Assembly (NCBI GenBank): GCA_020744425.1
Contig: JAGMUV010000007.1
Location: 992,001 to 1,056,000, forward strand
Length of the DNA stretch: 64,000 bases
Source: Dactylonectria macrodidyma
Taxonomy: Eukaryota > Ascomycota > Sordariomycetes > Hypocreales > Nectriaceae
Direction: 5' to 3'
The first letter of the stretch is position 1, and every line of letters begins with the position of its first letter. The notes under the pieces are model-generated. The model had not been told where the DNA came from. It saw only the letters and a program-made list of their open reading frames with translations, and did not search any database. The position numbers and the translations under genes are program-made. Below, piece by piece: positions 1-10,432 of the stretch.

Positions 1-47
1 GCATGTGCTGCGCATGGAAATGCAAGAGCTCCGACACTGCTACTCAC

Positions 48-582
48 CCTCGTACAAATAGGTCTCGTTGAAGTTGTCGGGTCGCGGAATATCCATGTCG
101 TACAAGCAGGTGATCTATTGCCGCAGTATCAGCATCGCTCACGGCGGGAGGTGCGAAAGGCGGCGGGGCTGTTCAGCCCAGTCTGACAAGGCAGTCTGAC
201 AACCCCGCGATTGAATGGGTTGAGCTCACGTTGCGATGGCCGCGGAAGTGCTGCAGCAGCTTGATCTCGCGCAGGGCGCGCTTGGCGAGAATTTTCTTGC
301 TGAAGACATTGGTGACCTTCTTGATGGCGACACCCTCGTTGGACTGGTTGTTGACTGCAGCGCTGTTGAACCCGACGAGGCGGGGCATTCGTCAGTAACG
401 GCGGGGTAGGGACACGCAAGATGCAAGAGATGCAACGAGCCATGACGCGCAGATATAGGCCATGCTTACCAGACAATTCCGTAGGCGCCCTGGCCAAGCT
501 CCTTCGTGACGGTGTATCGCTCGTCGACGATGAAGTCCTGGTTGAAGACCTTGAAGACCTTCCGTCCCTGGAGGTCGCCCAT
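48..582 (-). CDS. SLT2: Slt2/Mps1-type cell-wall-integrity MAP kinase, 5' part
   Basis: Serine/threonine MAP kinase at the end of the Pkc1-Bck1-Mkk cell-wall-integrity cascade (known role of the family). Three exons are visible on the minus strand: 582-470, 362-230 and 114-48. Their phases join as GIV-C and RGHRN-ITCLYD, and the third ends at a gtgagt donor. Intron 3 runs out of the left edge, so only about 104 residues are present. They contain the N-terminal FNQDF segment, the glycine-rich loop GQGAYGIV, the ATP-binding lysine in [10 protein letters not shown], and the helix-C region [17 protein letters not shown]. The catalytic loop, the TEY activation motif and the C-terminus lie outside. 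The Ser/Thr kinase and MAPK assignment is firm. The Slt2 rather than Hog1 or Fus3 class rests on the [19 protein letters not shown] stretch and the N-terminal segment. A cluster of AGGTACCT palindromes lies 280-410 bp upstream of the ATG. Confidence 0.93.
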
Positions 583-2413
583 GATGTGTGTGGTGGTGAT
601 TGTGAGACGAGGAGAGCGGGGCAGGTCGCAAGATGAAAGAGACGGAGCTTCGGAAGCGCAAGAGGGTGGCAGCGGCAGACGAGTGACAGGCGCACCGATA
701 GGGCGATGGAAGAAGCAAATAGACGATAAGGGTAGAGAGAAACGAAACCACCCGTCTACTGGGAGCTGGGCGCGTCGCGAGTATATGTATGTCAGTGGTG
801 GGTTGCAAAGTGTGACGAGGACGAGGACGAGTGAGCGAAACGAGGGGACAGTTCTTTGTAGGTACCTAGGACTGGCACAGGACTGAACTAGGTACCTGCC
901 TCTACAGCACCCACGGGCAGCGTCCAGAGGTACCTACGACGCAGCGTCCATGCTTCACATTAACCTGCGGCATTAGCCTTAGGTACCGCTCATACGGCCG
1001 CCTTCTGTGTCCTGGGCTCTTTCAGGGCTACTCAAGCGGGGACCCACAGAAGCCCGAACCACTAAGACACCGCCCCCGCAGCGAGGGTCACCGCTGGACC
1101 CGCGACTGATTTGCTGGGCATTTGGCCCCCACTGCACCACACCTAGCGCTCAGGCCAATCACGCCCACCAGCGCCCGATGCACGTCGTAGCCGCGCGACA
1201 ACGACCCTGGCTTGCGCTTCAGGGGATCTTGCCAAAGGCTGCACTTTTTGGAAAGGAGAGAGATATCAAAAGTCAAAGAGCCACCCCAGGCTCCATCGAG
1301 GAAGGAGAAAGAGAGGGATAATACGAGCCTGGTCTTGGCGGGGTTGGTTCTCTAGAGTCTACTGGCCTAGGGCCATAGATGGTACGGAATATAGCACATG
1401 TACAGAACATTACCTCGCTTTCTTGACGCCGTCGCGGTGCCACAGAGGGGCTGAGCTGCGGTAGTACGCCGCCAACGTGGTCAGCACCAGCAAAAAGTCT
1501 GTGGCGTACCCAGTAATGAAGACGGTGAACAGAGGCGACACACGCACACGCAACACACACACACACGCACACGCACACATTTTGGGGTCTACTCACTCAC
1601 ACGCAACGTAGCCAGCACGTTGTCAGCCAGGCAGTGGTCCGCCAGCATGTCAGATGTCCGTCGTGGCCGCTTCGGCACACCGGCTTCCCCGACAGAGATG
1701 AGATGAGATGACGACTAAGCAATCTCATGATGCATTCTGGCCCGTCGTCCACCGGCCCCCTCGTCGTAGATATGGCATCCCCGTGTCCGGACCCCAATTT
1801 GACAGCTCGGCCACTAGGCGGCCTGATGGGCGACCCAGGAACGTAGGGCTGAAGCTGGGCTGGAGCTGGCGGTGGGACCCGTTACGTCTCCTATGCCGGG
1901 GTGCGAGACTGCTGAGGGCGTTGACTTGGCGGCTTCGGACATCTAATTGGCGTAACCGCCCTTATCAAACGTTGCTGCAACGGTTCCCTGGAGAGGCACG
2001 TTGATGTGAGATAATATTGGTCATTCGTAACCCCAGTGTCGTAATCTCAATCCTCACCTATCACCTATCGCAGCTGGACTTTGTCCGCTTGCATCATGAG
2101 ATGGATGGATCGATGGCCACCCATTTGACCTTCGACGGACCGCTCCGTCCATCCTGAAACATGGGTTTGTCCGTTCCGGTTGGACAGCCGAAATCGAACA
2201 CAATCTCTCGGACGAACCATCACCTTACGGCCACTCTCCGGTCGGTTGCAAAGTTTGGGGGTGCAATATTAGGGTCTATTCTATCTAGGTAGGGTGCAAT
2301 TTTCCTCCACGAGCTGTCTCCGTATTTACATCTATTAAAATGGGGTATTATTCACATCTCTTTTCTCAGAGGCCCCTCCATCCCATCTCTACTTCCTTTC
2401 TATGCGCAAGCAT
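583..2413. other. Intergenic: MAPK promoter and LMW-PTP 3' flank
   Basis: No coding region is supported. The part next to the kinase holds four AGGTACC motifs between 860 and 987. A short CA/CG-rich dinucleotide tract (ACACACGC type) lies around 1540-1580. The open frames here have no recognisable domain or splice structure. Confidence 0.6.
860..987. repeat. Cluster of AGGTACC(T) palindromes
   Basis: AGGTACCT occurs at 860-867, 890-897 and 928-935, and AGGTACC at 981-987. Four copies in 128 bp is far above chance for an 8-mer. The core GGTACC is palindromic. The cluster is upstream of the minus-strand MAPK gene. A further copy lies at 20668-20675. Confidence 0.7.
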
Positions 2414-3059
2414 CTATTGGCCAATGACCTCCTTGATGAAGTTGTTGGAGAACCGAGAGCACTGTTCGAACGCCTTTTTGAAGCCCTCGTCGCCGCCGTA
2501 GTAGGGGTCGCTCACGACCTCGGCTCGCTTGCCTCCGCTGTACTCGCCGAACAGCATCACTTTGGCCTTACTGTCCGGGTTGCCCTTCTGAAGCCGCTGC
2601 AGGTCGGCCAGGTTCGATCGGTCCATAGCGAAGATGTAGTCGAAGCTGTCAAAGTCTTTTGTTGAGAACTGGAAATTCCCGACGCAGTTTGTTAGCAATC
2701 CGTTGGCGCGCCACAATAGAAATGACAAGGGGAGGGGGTCGCGACGTACGCGCCGGGCCATATGGTCGTAGTCGTCGATGCCGTGGGCCTCGAGAGTGTC
2801 CAAGGTTCGCGAATCTGGGCTGTCTCCTGTGTGGTATGCAGCTACACGTCAAGGCATTAGGAAGGATTCCTGAGATACACCGGCGGTGCGCCTCCATAGG
2901 TCTGGGTTGCCATCACGCACCTGTGCCGCACGAGTCGACGCGCCCAATCTTGCCCTCCAGCCCGGGCTGCCGAGCCAGGTTCTGGAAGATGCCCTCGGCC
3001 ATGGTCGACCGGCAGATGTTGCCGAGACACACAAATAGCACAGACACGGGCTCCGGCAT
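2414..3059 (-). CDS. LTP1: Low-molecular-weight protein tyrosine phosphatase
   Basis: Cytosolic cysteine phosphatase acting on phosphotyrosine (family knowledge). Exons 3059-2921, 2841-2750 and 2668-2414 join in phase to give 161 residues, the usual length for this family. The P-loop CLGNICRS (residues 11-18) supplies the nucleophilic Cys and the phosphate-binding Arg in C-X5-R. The general-acid loop is VVSDPYYGG near the C-terminus, and the conserved FDYIFAMDRSNL segment lies between. The start was set at the ATG just before PEPVSVLFVCLGN, because the family places the P-loop about ten residues from the N-terminus. The longer open frame upstream is 5' leader. The second intron has a classic CTAAC branch site. 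Divergent from the VOC-fold gene at 3626. Confidence 0.95.
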
Positions 3060-3625
3060 GGTTGTGACGGCTAGGCTTGCGATTTTCGGAGAAAAGGGGG
3101 AAACTTGGGCTGAGAAGTTCGCGACGTGGGAAACAATACTGGTACTGTACAAATTCACGCCGTAGTGACGTGATGGTCCCTGCACGCCATAATACTCCTA
3201 GGATGCCCCGCTATCGTGGTCCGTGGAGGGGTTCGCTGCACAGTGGCTTCGGGCATAGCCTGAGGCCCGGAGCACTGTGTCCGCCGAACTAGTGCTTGTC
3301 ACATGACCCCGTGTCAAGCTGGTGCCGTTCCATGGCGTCGAGCGCGCGTCTTGATTGCACAGGACGTGACGGTATCATCAGCCATCATCAGCCATCGTGC
3401 GCCACCGGACTGAAATCTATCCGCCTTCCCCGCTCGAGAGAAGAGCTGAAATAATGAATTGAGTGTATATAAGACGACTGAATGGACAGGGCTCAGGAGG
3501 ATCTTGTTCTTGGATTCTCCAACATCACTCACCTAACTCCACTGTCTTCGTCTTAGAGTACTAAGTGCCCTCAATCAACCCAACTGACAACCTCCTTGTC
3601 GAATAACTCGCCCCAGTTCAATAAG
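3060..3625. other. Divergent promoter between LMW-PTP and VOC gene
   Basis: About 570 bp shared by two head-to-head genes. A TATA box serves the rightward gene. The 70 bp before its ATG are C/T- and A-rich, as in many fungal 5' leaders. No open frame is supported. Confidence 0.6.
3466..3473 (+). promoter_or_regulatory. TATA box of VOC-family gene
   Basis: TATATAAG 153 bp before the ATG at 3626, followed by a pyrimidine-rich stretch where transcription would be expected to start. Inferred from the motif and its position only. Confidence 0.45.
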
Positions 3626-4093
3626 ATGGCTGATGAATGGAAACCTCCACCTTTTGGAACACCTTGTTGGATGGCGATCCCTGCAAAGGATGTTGGCCGC
3701 GGTACGTCGCATTCTCCTTCATCTCTTTTGGTGCAAGTTTCCTAACTTCCATGACCAGCATCACAGTTCTACGATACAGTCTTCAAGCTCCCCTTCAAAG
3801 AGCAGCATGACAGCTACTGCAAAGACGAGATCAGGATGTTTGACTTCAACCCCACATTGAACCTCACCGGTGGCATCCTCACGGCCCCAGATGACACTGG
3901 CAGTTTCAATACCGGAAAGGGCGGTGTCTGTCTCAACTGGTTCGTCGAAGATGTGGATGCCATTGGTGATGTCATTGAAAAGGCCGGCGGTAAGATGTTG
4001 AGTGAAAAGGTTAAGGAGGGCAAGAATGGCCTGTACCGCTACTTCGAGGACACCGAGGGGACTGTCGGAGCTGTGTATCAGCTTGTTTCCTGA
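3626..4093 (+). CDS. Small VOC-fold (glyoxalase/bleomycin-resistance-like) protein
   Basis: Exons 3626-3701 and 3759-4093 give a 136-residue protein. It has one vicinal-oxygen-chelate domain: an N-terminal strand with PCWMAIPAKDVGRASQFYDTV, a central GGVCLNWFVEDVDAIGDVIEKAGG strand-helix unit, and a C-terminal RYFEDTEGTVGAVYQ strand. VOC proteins bind a divalent metal through His/Glu pairs and act as lyases, dioxygenases or binding proteins. The metal-ligand pattern is incomplete: the first-strand position usually held by His is Trp-Met here, while the Glu in FEDTEGT is kept. The substrate cannot be read from sequence. Single-domain relatives in fungi are mostly unnamed. The intron interrupts the Ala codon in RASQFYD (phase 1). 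Confidence 0.85.
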
Positions 4094-4549
4094 TTGTGAG
4101 AGTTGAGGCTTATTATTATCATTCCTCGGTCTTGGGTGCTTGGAATTTCGAATGCTGAACTGCCTGGTCTCTTAATACTACTCGAAACTGACTCTCATGG
4201 TCTGGGTGACATGACTCGATGGTGTATATGCGTGAGACAAGAGCTACGTAGTCCCCTATACGGGTAACACTCCTGAATTATATGGATTTTTATGACAGCA
4301 TCAATTGATAAGCTACTGATAAGTCAAGTGGATGTCATTATGTAAAATTTGTTGAGGGGAAACCCTGTCTCGCAGGGGATTCCCGAGCCCTCGGGTTGAG
4401 GTCATAGCCGATGTAAATAGGCGAGTTCCCGGCGAGTTCCCGGCGTCTTCAAGGCTTGGGCGACAGACGTGGCTCTTACAGGCCCTTAAATGCAGAGTTC
4501 GTTACGGGATTCGTCAGCCGGCCAGATGTTTCGCATTTGCTTCACAGTT

Positions 4550-4569
4550 CCCCCCCCCCCCCCCCCCCC
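4550..4569 (+). repeat. Poly-C tract (20 C)
   Basis: Twenty consecutive C residues in non-coding DNA. Homopolymers of this length are prone to length change and sequencing error, so the true length may differ. Confidence 0.9.
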
Positions 4570-5513
4570 GAATCTCTAGTAGGAGACGAGCAGACACACA
4601 AGAGTGCGCGCGTCTCAAACTTCTTTCATTGGTGTGCGTAAACTATAAGCTGACAAAAAGCTAAGCGAATAATCAGATAGAACAACTACAGCAGAAGCTT
4701 GCTAGTGATGAAGGTTAATCGCCTCCTGGCGGTTCAGGCTGCCAACTACAGTACTGCCCTTGCAGCTTTAGCCAAGGCAAAATGGAAATCGTTTATCCTG
4801 ATACTGCCACTTCAGTCATGACATGAGAGAGAGCGGAGCGGGACTCATGATAATTTGTAATCTCCATGATTTATTTCTTCGGTTAGAAGATATGGTCGCT
4901 TGTGTGGCCCTTGTTAGATGATGGTCCGAAGTGTTGCTCACGGTGGAGCAGCAACTCTGTTGTCCTCCAGAATACCTGAAAGAGGATCATGAAGAATATC
5001 CTAAATAATATCTTTAAACACTAAGCTTCCCTAACGAACACCATAAGTGAAGTTATAAACAATTTTCTTGATAGCATCGTAAAGAATACCCTAAAGATAT
5101 GGAATACTCCAAAGCCGATGATAATGAGTTATTCGCTGGTATTGTCCCTTTCGAAAACTCATGATATCAGGATCGCATTAACAAGTCGCTTGTTCTCCTG
5201 ATGGGATCATATAGCCGACTTCGGGACCCCCCACCGGCGTTTTGGTGGGCTACTTGGCGAGTTAAGATGCCTCTCGCATGATGTGCTAAAAAACCCAAAG
5301 CACTACCCGTTCGGCGACGATGTCCGATGCTCGTTTATTCGGTAGCCCCCCTCAGCCTACTCCGCACAGATGAACTCAGGTCCAGACTCGTAAAGTTTTC
5401 CCCCACAGATAAAGTGGATCGATGAACAAGCCAAAAACGATACTTGCGTGTTCTCTAGAAGCGGGATCGTTCGAGGGCGGCTGAGGGGTTGGATGCATCT
5501 CGGACGCGACCCC

Positions 5514-5530
5514 CGAAAACCGGGGTTTCG
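5514..5530. promoter_or_regulatory. Near-palindromic CGG-containing site in MFS promoter
   Basis: A 17-bp near-palindrome, CGAAAACCGGGGTTTCG, about 320 bp upstream of the transporter ATG. Fungal Zn2Cys6 regulators of nutrient-uptake genes often bind inverted CGG-type half-sites. Whether this one is used is inference. Confidence 0.25.
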
Positions 5531-5849
5531 ACGATAGCTGAGCTAGGGATTTCCTTTGCTCCATTCAGCTTCCCCACGGGGTAAGTCTGAATACTGCGAA
5601 CCGAGGAGATGCAAAAAGCGGTGCGAGTTGAACGCTCGGGGCTTCCTTGATGGTTGAGGGAGTCAGGTTGAGAAAGTACCTTACTCTCTATCCGCAATGT
5701 TAAATACTGCCTGCCCCCAGGCCCATCGATCCTAAATATCAACTCTTCATCTCACCAACATTTCTGTCTTCAACCTATTCTTTGAACCTTCTTCCATAAT
5801 CCTTGACTAAGGCTCACCTAGTACGAAGCCTAAGTGCAGCCTTGCGGCC

Positions 5850-7517
5850 ATGGCTGTCAGCCAGGAGAAGATTGGCGAAAGGCCTACGAGTGAAGCGATC
5901 GAGAGCCCCGAGAAAATGGACAACCAAAACAATGAGATTGCCATTTTCGAAGAAATCGATCCCGCCGAGGAAAAGGCCTTGGTTCGCAAACTCGACTTGG
6001 CCATAATGCCCTTGATGGCCGCAGTCTACTTCTTCCAGTGTAAGTCTGCGCTCCAGTCCACACCGAAGACACATGGAGCAAGAATTAACCGCATCGTTGC
6101 TTCAGATTTGGACAAGGGCTCTATCAACTACGCTGCTGTCTTTGGCCTCAAAGAGGATCTCGAGCTCTCCGGCGTCGAGTTCTCCTGGGTCGTGTCCCTT
6201 TTCTATCTGGGTCAGCTGGCCTCCGAGTACCCTGCCGCCTATATCCTCTCCCGATTCCACATCACCATCTTCGTCGGCGGCACCATTGTCGCCTGGGGCG
6301 CCGTCGAGATGGCTATTGGCGCCACCCATAACTTCCATGGCATTGCGGCTGCCCGTTTCTTCCTCGGCTTCGCTGAGGCGGCCGTTTCACCAGCCTTCGT
6401 CATCATCACGTCCAACTGGTACCGCCGTAGCGAGCACCCGATCCGCGTGGCTGTTTGGGTTTCCATGAACGGCGTCAGCCAGATCGTCGGCGCCCTGCTC
6501 ATGTACGCGGTTGGAGGTGCGGATATGGCCATCGAGAGCTGGCGGGCCATCTTCCTCGTCTTTGGTGGTCTGACTGTTCTTTGTGGTATCGTCTTTGTGA
6601 TCATGATGCCTCGAGATACTACGACTGCATGGTTTCTGAACGAGCGGGAGCGGGAGATTGCGACGAGACGTCTCGCCATTGACCGTGCTACTCGAGATCG
6701 CGCTCATTTCGACAAGAAGCAAATGTGGGAGGCTCTGCGCTCGCCCCTGACCTGGTTGTACTTCATGATGGCCCTCTGCATCACACTAACCACTCCAATC
6801 CTAAAGGTGCGACCATTATCATTCCCACACTTCCATGTCATGCGTGTCTAACTTGGTGTCGAACAGTTCTCCTCCCTCATTGTCAACGGCTTCGGCTTTT
6901 CCAAGTTCCGAACAATGCTCGTCGGTCTGCCCGGTGGTGCCATCAACTTCACCACCGTCTGGATATCAGCTCTCGTCCCTCGCATGTTCCCCGGAACCCG
7001 AGTCTATACAGCCATTGGTCTCACCTTGGTCCCCCTTGTCGGCTCGATTGTTATCCTAGCCTTACCCGTCGATGCAAACGGTGGCGCCGCCTGGGGCATT
7101 GTTGGTGCGACGTGGCTGGCTGCCTGCTCATCAGCACCGTTATGCGCTTGCGCGGGCTTAATGGCCAGCAATGTCAAAGGAAACACCAAGAAAAGTATTG
7201 TCAGCGCCGGATTCTTTATTTCATATTGTGTTGGTTGTATTGTGAGTCCCCAGGCTTGGCAGCAGGGGGATGCCCCTCGATACACCAAAGGGTGTATTCT
7301 GAGCATCGCCAGCTGGATCGCTATGCTGGTTACCCTTGTGGTCTACCTGATCACAATCAGGCGAAAGAATAGCATCCGTGATGCCAAAGCTACCGAGGGG
7401 CGTCTCGAGTATCTCACGGGGTCTCAGCTTGGCGAGGGCAGCCACACTCAGATCGGTGTGTCAATTGACTCTGATCTTACGGATCTCGGCGACAAGGGCT
7501 TTCGTTATACCACTTAG
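5850..7517 (+). CDS. MFS transporter, Dal5/allantoate-permease-like (anion:cation symporter)
   Basis: Exons 5850-6039, 6106-6806 and 6867-7517 give 513 residues, typical of the Dal5/Tna1-like fungal MFS family that imports allantoate, nicotinate, vitamins or other organic anions. After an acidic, hydrophilic N-terminus comes KLDLAIMPLMAAVYFFQYLDKGSINYA, the family's first transmembrane segment with its YLD-K-xxNYA signature. About twelve membrane segments follow. RFFLGFAEAAVSPAF is the conserved TM4 motif, and WRAIFLVFGGLTVLCG begins TM6. A long cytoplasmic loop (ATRRLAIDRATRDRAHF) separates the two halves. A hydrophilic C-tail ends at Thr-Thr. Phases are clean: the first intron splits the Tyr of YLDKG. 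The substrate cannot be assigned. It is not next to a Zn2Cys6 factor or catabolic enzyme that would hint at one. Confidence 0.94.
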
Positions 7518-8779
7518 GCCAAGAGTCACCCTAAACTGCCACTTTTCGCTATAGCTCGACGAGTTCAAACTAAGATGAAGTGATATATATATATCTATAT
7601 ATCTATAGATATATATGGGATCCTAAATTTGAGGATTATGTAGTACCTATGATACGGCAACAATACTACGCAATTTGCTGTATTCTCAATACTTACGCCT
7701 AACTTCGATTCGCTGAAAGCATCTCGTTTGCTACTTCATGGTGCAAAAGTAGGAGAGTACGAAGACTTTTGATCTAACTGTCGTCACCCTAACTTAGAGA
7801 ACGCGTAGGCAGAAGTTAGACAGCTCCATAGTCATCCAAAACTCCAAAGCTCCCCAGCCAGCCGAATCGGAATCGTCTACGCAAAATCAGACCCTAATAT
7901 AAGTTTCCAGATGACTGTACAAGAGATCTGGTGTTTGGATCTGGTCGGGGTCAGAAATGTCTCCAGGTCGTTTTGCTTGGACTGGATTAGTTTGATTGGT
8001 TAATGACGTGGACATTTGATCAATCGACATCACGATTCTGTGCCTTGCTTCTTGAGGATAACTTGTTACCGCGGTGTGCCGACTGATTTCAAGCTTACTG
8101 CTCGTTCATGTCGCCTTGCACCTTTATCATCTAAGTAGCGAACATCTTTCGGATAGCGTTCGGGTCCCTACCAAAGATTTCACTGGGCGATAGAGGATCT
8201 ACGCTAACTGCGACAGGGTATTTGCGAGTCAAAAAAGGACTGTATAATTAATAAGGCAATTAATTACTATGTGGTGTCCCCGCTAATTCATTGAGTCGGA
8301 CATTATTGGCGGCATGTTAGGGAAGAACGAGGAGGTGGGTGTTTTGGTGTAGTCACAAGGAACCCAAGCTTACATCATCATGTATGAAGATATGATGAAC
8401 CAGGCAATCAGTTTTAAGTTGTTCATTTCACCATTTTCATTCCTAATATTTGTCTTCTTTTCCAAAAGAGAGGGGATTCCACACGCCTATTTTAGAGCGC
8501 TCCATTCGTGTCAATACACGCATTTTGTTTCTCTCCTCAACACTGGCCGGATCCGGCACTCTCGCCTTGTCCGAGCTCCCTCCTTCCATGTCCCAGGACA
8601 TGATCCCCAAAAAAACACTGAGCGCCGTGCTAGAATGAATAATAATACAGTCCGTGAGTACAATAATGTGTCGTCGTGAATGCGGTCAAGTGGTGAGACG
8701 TCAAAGGTCTCCCAGTCCAAGTCCTTGTTGCGCCGAGTCCGTCGTTCGTTGTTACAGTCGAGTCGTATCGTAGATTTAA
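7518..8779. other. Intergenic: convergent 3' flanks
   Basis: No gene is supported between the convergent MFS and UPS1 genes. An AT-only tract (ATATATATATCTATATATC type) lies at about 7582-7617. The open frame at 8380-8679 has no domain and is likely 3' flank. Confidence 0.6.
7582..7617. repeat. AT-rich simple repeat
   Basis: About 36 bp of alternating A and T with two C and one G interruptions, able to form a self-complementary hairpin. It lies 65-100 bp past the MFS stop codon. Confidence 0.7.
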
Positions 8780-9472
8780 TCAGACAAGTTGTTGGCGCTC
8801 TCTCCGTATAGTCTCGAGGACGCCAATGACACCGTTGTTGCGTAGTCGCTCGAGGACCAATCGCATGCCGTCGCGGCTCTTACCCAGCTGGGCTTGGGTC
8901 TTCGTGGAGGCGATGCTCTCGATGCTGCGCTGGATACCCTTCGTACCCCATCCACCCACACCCGAAAGCCAGCCATCTTCTCGAGCCTGCCCCAGCTTGC
9001 CTCTAATTTTCTCCCCCAGCCGTGACCTGAATTCGACCATGGTTGTTACATCTGTCTCGTTGGTGACCGCCTTGCCGGTGTCGTCCATAGGAAGGTAGAA
9101 CTGTTGCTTCTCAGTGATGGAGAGCACGCCAGTGAAGTTGAGGTTGCGACTCTCACACTTCATCCAGCCCTCCTTGATATCGACAACGCTGGTCTCTAGA
9201 ACGTATGAAGCCTTATCTCCGGTGCCTGACCCGGTGACACTCTTGGGGAGCAGCTTGTAGACAGCAGCAGGCATGCGACTCTTCTTGAGGTGGATGCGGG
9301 TGGTGTGCAACCTGTTGGTTTTGGGGTCGACATAGTTTTCGATAGTATCGGTGCTCATAACATGAGCAGCGAAGGGATTGAGTTGGGGAGACGAGTATCG
9401 AAGAAAGAAGGCGAGGGTGACGGTCGGGAATGGGTGAGAGTAGGTGTGGTTGGTGGTGTGGGTGAGAACCAT
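8780..9472 (-). CDS. UPS1: Ups1-like PRELI/MSF1 mitochondrial phospholipid transfer protein
   Basis: Single-exon gene of 230 residues. PRELI-domain proteins of the Ups1 class shuttle phosphatidic acid across the mitochondrial intermembrane space with Mdm35, supporting cardiolipin synthesis (family knowledge). It starts at the extreme N-terminus of the domain, with Val-Leu after Met, a hydrophobic FPTVTLAFFLRY helix, an NPFAAHV loop and STDTIENYVDP, then LHTTRIHLKK. The ESRNLNFTGVLSITEKQQF segment follows. A 5-residue insertion (SSPQL) sits between RY and NPF, where the family usually has a direct RYPNP join; no splice signals surround it. The C-terminal 60 residues extend beyond the core and contain RSRLGEKIRGKL and a final Lys/Arg-rich helix. 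It could instead be a diverged Ups2, but the N-terminus favours Ups1. Confidence 0.88.
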   Translation of the reverse strand: MVLTHTTNHTYSHPFPTVTLAFFLRYSSPQLNPFAAHVMSTDTIENYVDPKTNRLHTTRIHLKKSRMPAAVYKLLPKSVTGSGTGDKASYVLETSVVDIKEGWMKCESRNLNFTGVLSITEKQQFYLPMDDTGKAVTNETDVTTMVEFRSRLGEKIRGKLGQAREDGWLSGVGGWGTKGIQRSIESIASTKTQAQLGKSRDGMRLVLERLRNNGVIGVLETIRRERQQLV

Positions 9473-10432
9473 TGTTGCGGTTGGTGGGTGGAGGCGGTCG
9501 CGAGGGAACAGATGAGGGCCGAGGAGCCGAAGAGACCAATTGATATTATTGGGAGGTATCCAGTGAAGTCGTCGATGCAGTCTGAAGCAAAGAGCTCGAG
9601 TTTATGCTCTCAAACTGGAGCTGGATGTTCTGTTGCTCCGCCGGATAAATCGCTGGAGGTTGATGGTGGAAAATTGAGCCGAGCGGACTCTCGGTTTAAG
9701 AGGCTAAAAAGAGGACTTCCTCCGGAAACCGAGACTCGGGTCAAAGAGATAAAGCTCGCAGCTGTGTCGGGCCGCGAGAGAGAGGAAGGGACGAAGGAGA
9801 AGGATGGAGATGATAATAACGAAGAGAAGGAGTGGGAAAGAGCTCTCGCGACCTCGACAAGCCTCGCCCAGGGTGCAGGGTGTGAGAGTGAGGAGGAGGA
9901 AAGAGGAGACTGAGGCACTGAGGCACTCAATCAATCGGATGATTAGGATGCGGTGCAACAATGCCGACCAATCGAGAGCTGGACGATCGGCCGAACTTTT
10001 CTTTGGCTTTCTTTGGCTGGTCGGAGGATTCGGGTTGTGATTGGCCGGCGGTGAGGGGAACACGACAGAGTCGGCTCATCTGGGGAAGAGTGCGGCGATT
10101 CGCACGTGATACACCTAGAAGTTACAGGCGTCATCGCTGCTTAAGCCGCATCGAAGTGGAGTGGTCCATGCGCACCAGTCCATGTCTCTGACGATCGCTG
10201 CCTTGTGATGATGCACATCATGTCAGATTGTCGACATTGTTGTCAGATATGTCACTACCGCCGGCCATTTCCGACTTGAAAATGGTTTCTCAATTAATTT
10301 TGTATATTTGACCCAATACTAAAGCACGAAAAACCGACAAAGGACCAACGCCCGCTCTCTATCCGCATAGACATCGCTCACATAAGTCATACCAAAAGTG
10401 CCTTCGAGCTCGGTGTCTCCGCTCCCTACGCC
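9473..10432. other. Intergenic: UPS1 promoter and lipase 3' flank
   Basis: About 960 bp. Overlapping open frames on both strands at 9610-10060 are Arg/Glu- or Ser/Leu-rich and have no domain. They look like chance frames in purine-biased DNA. Nothing else is supported. Confidence 0.55.

Larger units (their letters stand above)
4094..5849. other. Intergenic: 3' flank of VOC gene and MFS promoter
   Basis: No gene is supported. It holds an uninterrupted run of 20 C at 4550-4569, an AT-rich stretch at about 4980-5150 with two near copies of AAGAATA-CCTAAA, a hairpin-capable CCCACC/GGTGGG pair at 5230-5249, and a near-palindrome at 5514-5530 within the MFS promoter. Confidence 0.6.

Noticed and set aside
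3626..7517. VOC protein plus MFS transporter as part of a resistance or metabolite cluster
   Set aside because: No biosynthetic enzyme or regulator accompanies them; they are separated by 1.75 kb of non-coding DNA and flanked by housekeeping genes.
9290..9913. 207-codon plus-strand frame antisense to UPS1
   Set aside because: Overlaps the conserved UPS1 coding start and has no recognisable domain; Glu/Arg-rich from purine bias.
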